A DNA stretch of 25,077 nt from Thiomargarita sp. (GTDB lineage Bacteria > Pseudomonadota > Gammaproteobacteria > Beggiatoales > Beggiatoaceae), in contig DYNO01000006.1 of assembly GCA_020721025.1 (NCBI GenBank), forward strand, positions 10,571 through 35,647. The letters run 5' to 3'. Shown here one piece after another: positions 21,928 through 25,077 of the stretch. Both the position numbers and the translations under genes were made by a program. Every line of letters begins with the position of its first letter. The stretch's first letter is position 1. The notes beneath the pieces are model-generated. The model was not told where the DNA came from, searched no databases, and saw only the letters and a program-made list of their open reading frames with translations.

Positions 21928-22530
21928 TTAGTTTTTGGCAATTTTTGGAGAATAAAACTCAACATCTACTCGCCCTATTTCCATTTCTGGATGGTATAAC
22001 ATTTTGATATTTTGGGTATAAGCATATATCAACCGGGCTACGGTTTGCGCCCGCAATTTGGAGGTTTGAGGCGATGTGGTATTACTTTCAGAGGGTGCCG
22101 GTCCCACCAAGATAACAACCCGGTGTGAAGGGCTAATATGGGATTCTTGTAATGCAGTTTCTAACTTAATTTGTTCGCTAGGTACAAATTGCGTTGAAAT
22201 GGATTCAAATTGTAATGAAGTCCGTTGAAATGCCGCGATCCCTTTCGATTGCTTAACCGATTGAATGGGTTGCAGTACTGAAGTTTTCGGTTTTGCCGCG
22301 GAGGGTTGTGTGACGGGCATAGGAGCGGCGGGTTGCTGTATCGGGTTTTGTGTTACAATGGCGACCGGACGTTTGGGAGCGGCATAACCGGCTTGAACAT
22401 TACTGATTAGCGGCGTTTTTTCCAAAGTAGGTTTCCCCACCTCCAAGTAACTCAAAAACCAAGTGAAAACCGCCATATTCACCAGAAATAAAACTGATAA
22501 CAATATCGCTTTGAAGAGTGCTTGTAACAT
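21928..22530 (-). CDS. membrane-anchored protein with Pro-rich linker and possible degenerate OmpA-like C-terminal domain
   Basis: 200 residues, not recognised as a named family. Residues about 5-30 (FKAILLSVLFLVNMAVFTWFL) form one N-terminal transmembrane helix or uncleaved signal anchor. Residues about 50-95 are rich in Pro, Ala and Gln, typical of a periplasmic spacer. The C-terminal part has LQFESISTQFVPSEQIKLETAL, then a beta-strand RVVILVGPAPSES, then LRAQTVARLIYAY. That order resembles an OmpA/Pal peptidoglycan-binding domain (F..gs..l...q...L, then G..D, then RA..V...L), but the diagnostic G-x-x-D residues are not clear. An envelope role is inferred. The start at 22528-22530 has no strong ribosome-binding site; an extended -10 promoter lies about 90 nt upstream. 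fmdB follows on the same strand after 196 nt. Confidence 0.6.
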   Translation of the reverse strand: MLQALFKAILLSVLFLVNMAVFTWFLSYLEVGKPTLEKTPLISNVQAGYAAPKRPVAIVTQNPIQQPAAPMPVTQPSAAKPKTSVLQPIQSVKQSKGIAAFQRTSLQFESISTQFVPSEQIKLETALQESHISPSHRVVILVGPAPSESNTTSPQTSKLRAQTVARLIYAYTQNIKMLYHPEMEIGRVDVEFYSPKIAKN

Positions 22531-22813
22531 GTTGTTTTAGAAAGTATAGTCGGGGCGAAAAAGGGTTAAACGCATGGCGTGACACGGTTGTATGTTCTTA
22601 CGCAACTCACAGTGTCGATTATATCACAATGATGCACTGTTCGACGGGAGTGAGCAATTTGTTGTTTTGAAATAAAACAGTGGGCTGAACCATCGCCAAA
22701 GGGCAATTGTGATATTTTTCTAAAGAAATCAAATGATTATCTGCAAAGTTTCCCAATAAAAACGACGTGACGAAAACTAACGTTGTTGAGTTACTCAAAA
22801 ATGAGAGAAAGAT
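22531..22813. other. divergent intergenic region
   Basis: 283 bases between the leftward membrane-protein gene and the rightward ferredoxin gene. Apart from the minus-strand extended -10 at 22618-22626 and the ferredoxin ribosome-binding site (GAGAGAAA at 22803-22810), nothing is recognised. No tRNA or small RNA signature was seen. Confidence 0.5.
22618..22626 (-). promoter_or_regulatory. extended -10 promoter element upstream of the membrane-anchored protein gene
   Basis: On the minus strand the sequence reads TGATATAAT, a perfect extended -10 (TGnTATAAT). It lies about 90 nt upstream of the start codon at 22530. No good -35 is present at 16-18 nt, which extended -10 promoters can tolerate. 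It would drive the membrane-anchored protein gene and possibly fmdB. Confidence 0.45.
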
Positions 22814-23137
22814 ATGACCTATGTTGTCACAGATAATTGTATTCGTTGTAAATTTTCAGATTGTGTTGATGTGTGTCCAGTGGATTGTTTCCATGAAGGA
22901 CCCAATTTTTTGGTGATTGATCCTGAAGAATGTATTGATTGTACTTTGTGCGTCGCGGAGTGCCCGGCAAATGCGATTATGCCCGCAGACGATGTGCCAG
23001 AATCAATGCAACATTTTATTGAATTGAACGCTGAATTATCCAAGATTTGGCCCGTCATTTTGGAGAAAAAGCAACCATTACTTGACGCTGAACAGTGGAA
23101 TGGCAGAACAGATAAGCTGCAATTTTTGGAGCGTTAA
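22814..23137 (+). CDS. fdxA: 7Fe-8S ferredoxin, FdxA type ([3Fe-4S][4Fe-4S])
   Basis: 107 residues, closely matching Azotobacter vinelandii ferredoxin I in length and sequence. It is a small soluble low-potential electron carrier. The cysteine pattern is complete: C9, C17 and C50 for the [3Fe-4S] cluster and C21, C40, C43 and C46 for the [4Fe-4S] cluster, with C12 and C25 extra. The family tail DVPESMQHFIELNAELSKIWP and the ending KLQFLER are present. The ATG at 22814 is preceded by a purine-rich GAGAGAAA at suitable spacing. The gene stands alone, flanked by a divergent promoter region and a GC-rich stem-loop. Its redox partner is not visible here. The family is confident. Confidence 0.95.
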   Translation: MTYVVTDNCIRCKFSDCVDVCPVDCFHEGPNFLVIDPEECIDCTLCVAECPANAIMPADDVPESMQHFIELNAELSKIWPVILEKKQPLLDAEQWNGRTDKLQFLER

Positions 23138-23191
23138 TTTTCTTAATTCAACACAGAACCGATTTGATGATGGTCGAAACTTCGTCATGTA

Positions 23192-23226
23192 GCCCACCAA
23201 AAATTTCACGATATGAAATGGTGGGC
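23192..23226. repeat. GC-rich stem-loop downstream of fdxA
   Basis: GCCCACC (23192-23198) pairs with GGTGGGC (23220-23226), and an inner ATTTC/GAAAT pair (23203-23207 with 23215-23219) extends the stem across a bulge. It begins 55 nt after the fdxA stop. It is followed by AAAATTAAAT and not a T-run, so it is not a classic terminator, although it could protect the 3' end of the mRNA. The GCCCACC/GGTGGGC palindrome resembles dispersed intergenic repeats I recall from cyanobacteria and large sulfur bacteria. Confidence 0.4.
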
Positions 23227-23339
23227 AAAATTAAATATTGTACTGTTACATTTCCGTTGAACATGGTTGAACATTGCTGATCTTCCGAATTTCCTTGAGA
23301 ATACATTATTTTTCAGACAATTAACAAAAATTAATGAGG

Positions 23340-23368
23340 TTGACAACTATCACTAAATACTTTAATAT
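23340..23368 (+). promoter_or_regulatory. sigma-70-like promoter for the IS607 recombinase
   Basis: A consensus TTGACA (23340-23345) is followed 17 nt later by TAATAT (23363-23368). The likely transcript starts shortly before the ATG at 23397, leaving a short leader with little Shine-Dalgarno sequence. Confidence 0.45.
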
Positions 23369-23396
23369 TCACTGATATACTCTAATAAATGCGATT

Positions 23397-23981
23397 ATGT
23401 CAACTAAATTCCATCCTAGCAGAGAAGCAGCACGTATTTTAGGTGTTCATCCAAACTCTTTAAGAAAATGGGCGGACATTGGTGAAATTAACTACATCAA
23501 AACCAAATCAGGTCAACGACGTTATGATGTCGATAGTTACATTGGAAAATCAACCACTTCCATCACAATCTGCTACTGTCGAGTCTCAAGCCACAAGCAA
23601 CGAGACGATCTTGAACGACAAGTCGAATTCTTGCAAAATCAATATCCTACAGCAGAATTCGTCAAAGACATCGGAAGTGGACTCAATTTCAAACGAAAAG
23701 GTCTTAAAACCATTTTAGAACGAGCAATGTCGGGAACTCACATCACACTTGTGGTTGCCCATCGAGATAGACTTGCGAGATTTGGGATTGATCTCATTCG
23801 ACAAGTCATTGAGCAAAATGGTGGAAAACTCGTGGTTCTCAATGAAACTTTACTCTCGTTAGAACAAGAACTTACCAACGACTTGCTCAATATCGTCCGC
23901 GTATTTTCTGCAAGAATGCCCGGACTTAGAAGTTATAAAAAGCAAATCAATCAAATTGTCACTGACTCTAAAACAGAATAG
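23397..23981 (+). CDS. tnpA: IS607-family serine recombinase (transposase TnpA)
   Basis: 194 residues, a normal length. The N-terminus (SREAARILGVHPNSLRKWADIGEINYIKTKSGQRRYDVDSYI) is a MerR-like winged helix-turn-helix that binds DNA. The resolvase domain follows, with the nucleophilic Ser in ICYCRVSSHKQ and the Arg-rich DLERQ and AHRDRLARFG motifs. The ending VFSARMPGLRSYKKQI is typical of the family. IS607 TnpA moves the element through a circular intermediate using few target requirements, without terminal inverted repeats or target duplication. The ORF is intact. Its 3' end overlaps the decayed tnpB in another frame, the standard IS607 gene order. The element ends cannot be set from sequence alone because the family has no terminal repeats. 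Confidence 0.92.
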   Translation: MSTKFHPSREAARILGVHPNSLRKWADIGEINYIKTKSGQRRYDVDSYIGKSTTSITICYCRVSSHKQRDDLERQVEFLQNQYPTAEFVKDIGSGLNFKRKGLKTILERAMSGTHITLVVAHRDRLARFGIDLIRQVIEQNGGKLVVLNETLLSLEQELTNDLLNIVRVFSARMPGLRSYKKQINQIVTDSKTE

Positions 23982-24347
23982 GACATTTAAACACTGGCAC
24001 AATGTGAGCAGATGGGTTTTTAATCAAGTACTTAATTTCATGATTGTTCATGAAATGAATGAAGAATTGGGCTGAAAAAACCTTCATGGATGGACATTAA
24101 AAAGATGTTCACCCAAACTTTGCCCGAATGGACGAAAGATGTTCCGTTTCAAATCACCAGTAAAACCCATCCAGAAACGGATGAAGTAAAAAAAGTCGGT
24201 TCAGTAAAACGCATTAAGTTGTTGAATAGAAAGTGGATCAATCGTGGCATCGTAGGCGCATGTAATGTTTTGTTACGTGCCTTGGTAGATCAACCCCACA
24301 AAGTAACGTGGCAGTTAGCAGATGTGAATAAAATTAACTGTTGTTAA
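23935..24347 (+). pseudogene. tnpB: decayed IS607/IS605-type TnpB (RNA-guided nuclease) remnant
   Basis: Reading from about 23935 in the frame overlapping tnpA gives IKSKSIKLSLTLKQNRTF, then SRWVFNQVLNFM, a typical TnpB N-terminus. The expected first codon is ATA, possibly a lost ATG. The frame stops at TGA 24073-24075. A one-base deletion beside the A6 run (24075-24080) accounts for this, since KKPSWMDIKKMFTQTLPEW continues in the next frame. After VPFQIT the text jumps to RKWINRGIVGACNVLLRAL, resembling the C-terminal RuvC-III segment. About 250 residues, including RuvC I/II and the zinc finger, are missing. The usual catalytic Asp of 'RDxxGAxN' is Gly. It cannot be an active nuclease. Assignment of the C-terminal part is less sure than the N-terminal part. 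Confidence 0.65.
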
Positions 24348-24361
24348 GAAAAAATGATCGG

Positions 24362-24715
24362 ATGAATATGCCCAGTAAGACAATTAAGAACAGTAACGAC
24401 CGTGTTGATAGTTCCGAACAAACGACCCTCAGATTGTCTGATGATATTGGCAAAATGGCGGATCGCATCGGAGGAATGGCAGATCGTATTGGGGAAATGG
24501 CGGAACGAATTTTAAAAACTCAAGAAATTCAAGCCAAAAACATCGAACTGACCCAAAAGTCGATGTTGGAATTGATGCAAGCGATGACTAAACAAATGGA
24601 ATTTAGTAATCGGTTGATGGAGTTGATGTTTGACAAAGGTGACAATGTGCCGGGTAAACAGTTACCCTCATGGCAGTTATCCAAATCGACAGAACCCGCA
24701 AAAAAATCCGAATAG
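24362..24715 (+). CDS. coiled-coil protein with tandem heptad repeats, function unknown
   Basis: 117 residues from ATG 24362 (MNMPSK); ATG 24368 or an upstream TTG at 24341 are alternatives, and none has a convincing ribosome-binding site. The centre holds near-perfect seven-residue repeats, IGKMADR, IGGMADR and IGEMAER, encoded by 21-bp DNA repeats at about 24440-24502, followed by ILKTQEIQAKNIELTQKSMLELMQAM. Hydrophobic residues at heptad positions predict a long amphipathic coiled coil. The C-terminal about 25 residues are Pro/Lys/Ser-rich and disordered. No enzymatic motif or membrane segment is present. The gene starts 14 nt after the tnpB remnant, so it may flank or be carried by the element. 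I recall similar hypothetical proteins in cyanobacteria and large sulfur bacteria but cannot name a family. Confidence 0.6.
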   Translation: MNMPSKTIKNSNDRVDSSEQTTLRLSDDIGKMADRIGGMADRIGEMAERILKTQEIQAKNIELTQKSMLELMQAMTKQMEFSNRLMELMFDKGDNVPGKQLPSWQLSKSTEPAKKSE

Positions 24716-24762
24716 TTTAGTCAAGTGGTTGCGTTGGTGGCGCGAATTGTAGTGCCTATCAT

Positions 24763-24906
24763 TTACAGGACGGAGCACTCAAAATCGGGCTGACTTCCTG
24801 ATAATTTTGCCAACTGTCTCGCACTTTCTTGTTGGATCAGCACAGTAAGAGCTTGATTTCCCTTTTTTATTCGATTTAAATAAATTTGACAGGTCAATTC
24901 TACCAT
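24763..24906 (-). CDS. possible small protein (47 aa), unrecognised
   Basis: An ATG at 24904-24906 (minus strand) preceded closely by AGAGG opens a 47-codon frame ending at TAA 24763-24765. The peptide (MVELTCQIYLNRIKKGNQAL..., ending FECSVL) has ordinary composition with a helical, Gln/Leu-rich centre. There is no family match from memory and no conserved neighbour; an overlapping frame of similar length exists. This could be a real small gene, a fragment, or chance. Confidence 0.2.
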   Translation of the reverse strand: MVELTCQIYLNRIKKGNQALTVLIQQESARQLAKLSGSQPDFECSVL

Positions 24907-24951
24907 ACACCTCTGACATTAAAACGACAAAGGTGCATGATAATTCAGATT

Positions 24952-25056
24952 TTAAAGTCCAAGTGGCAAGTCTTTTTTCGAGAAAAGCTGTTGTTTTTGT
25001 TCCGGCGTTAATTTTTCAAAAATCGGTGAAATAAGTTGAGTCAATAGTTTTAATGG
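24952..25056 (-). other. possible C-terminal coding fragment at the window edge
   Basis: On the minus strand a frame reads PLKLLTQLISPIFEKLTPEQ, then ends KDLPLGL at a TAA (24952-24954). The composition looks like real protein, but an in-frame TGA lies at 25057-25059 and the window ends 18 bases later. It is either the end of a broken gene that begins outside the window or a short chance ORF with a non-ATG start. Confidence 0.2.
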
Positions 25057-25077
25057 TCACTTTGACGTAAGTTGTGG

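Noticed and set aside
24090..24347. Stand-alone 85-aa hypothetical gene
   Set aside because: The upstream frame supplies a matching TnpB N-terminus joined by a one-base frameshift, so it is better read as part of a tnpB remnant.
1..25077. tRNA genes, rRNA genes or a CRISPR array
   Set aside because: No T-arm GGTTCGAATCC-type signatures, rRNA segments, or regularly spaced direct repeats were seen by eye.

Overview
The window (about 25 kb, AT-leaning) looks like a chromosomal segment of a gammaproteobacterium. RuvC, TrmB, DnaX, AspRS and an Azotobacter-type 7Fe ferredoxin are all close to gammaproteobacterial forms. The mix of housekeeping genes, a cyanobacteria-like NRPS/PKS and IS607 remnants would suit a filamentous sulfur bacterium (Thiotrichales/Beggiatoa-like), but that placement is inference.

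Layout. 1-273: C-terminal end of a membrane protein, probably a cation/proton antiporter subunit (MrpD-like). 388-3459: housekeeping block with ruvC (+) overlapping the 3' end of trmB (-), a palindrome-rich spacer, then dnaX (-). 3739-4794: membrane acyltransferase (acyltransferase-3 family). 4916-4933: an 18-bp dyad beside a -10-like hexamer, ahead of the giant gene. 5052-18269: one 4,405-residue hybrid fatty-acid/PKS/NRPS protein. 18300-19371: amidinotransferase gene of the AGAT/CyrA family, in two frames because of one extra G. 19596-21377: aspS (-), with fmdB (21480-21731) and an envelope-type protein (21928-22530) upstream on the same strand. 22814-23137: ferredoxin fdxA. 23397-24347: IS607-family tnpA with a decayed tnpB. 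24362-24715: heptad-repeat coiled-coil protein. The last 360 bases hold only weak minus-strand short ORFs.

How the parts fit. The large protein reads FAAL-ACP-KS-AT-ACP-AMT-C-(A remnant)-PCP-C-A-PCP-C. By family logic (iturin/mycosubtilin, microcystin McyE), it would activate a free fatty acid, extend it once with malonyl-CoA, transaminate the beta-keto group to a beta-amine, and condense the beta-amino fatty acid with amino acid(s). The amidinotransferase starts 30 nt downstream behind a strong ribosome-binding site, so it is probably co-transcribed. It could convert a primary amine of the product (the beta-amine or a basic side chain) to a guanidine. The predicted product is a short lipopeptide or lipo-amino-acid, possibly guanidinylated. 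This is inference and I do not recognise a described compound.

Three oddities stand out in this system: the first NRPS module has lost its adenylation core, the line ends in a condensation domain with no thioesterase, and the amidinotransferase is frameshifted in a six-G tract. No tRNA, rRNA or CRISPR array was seen.
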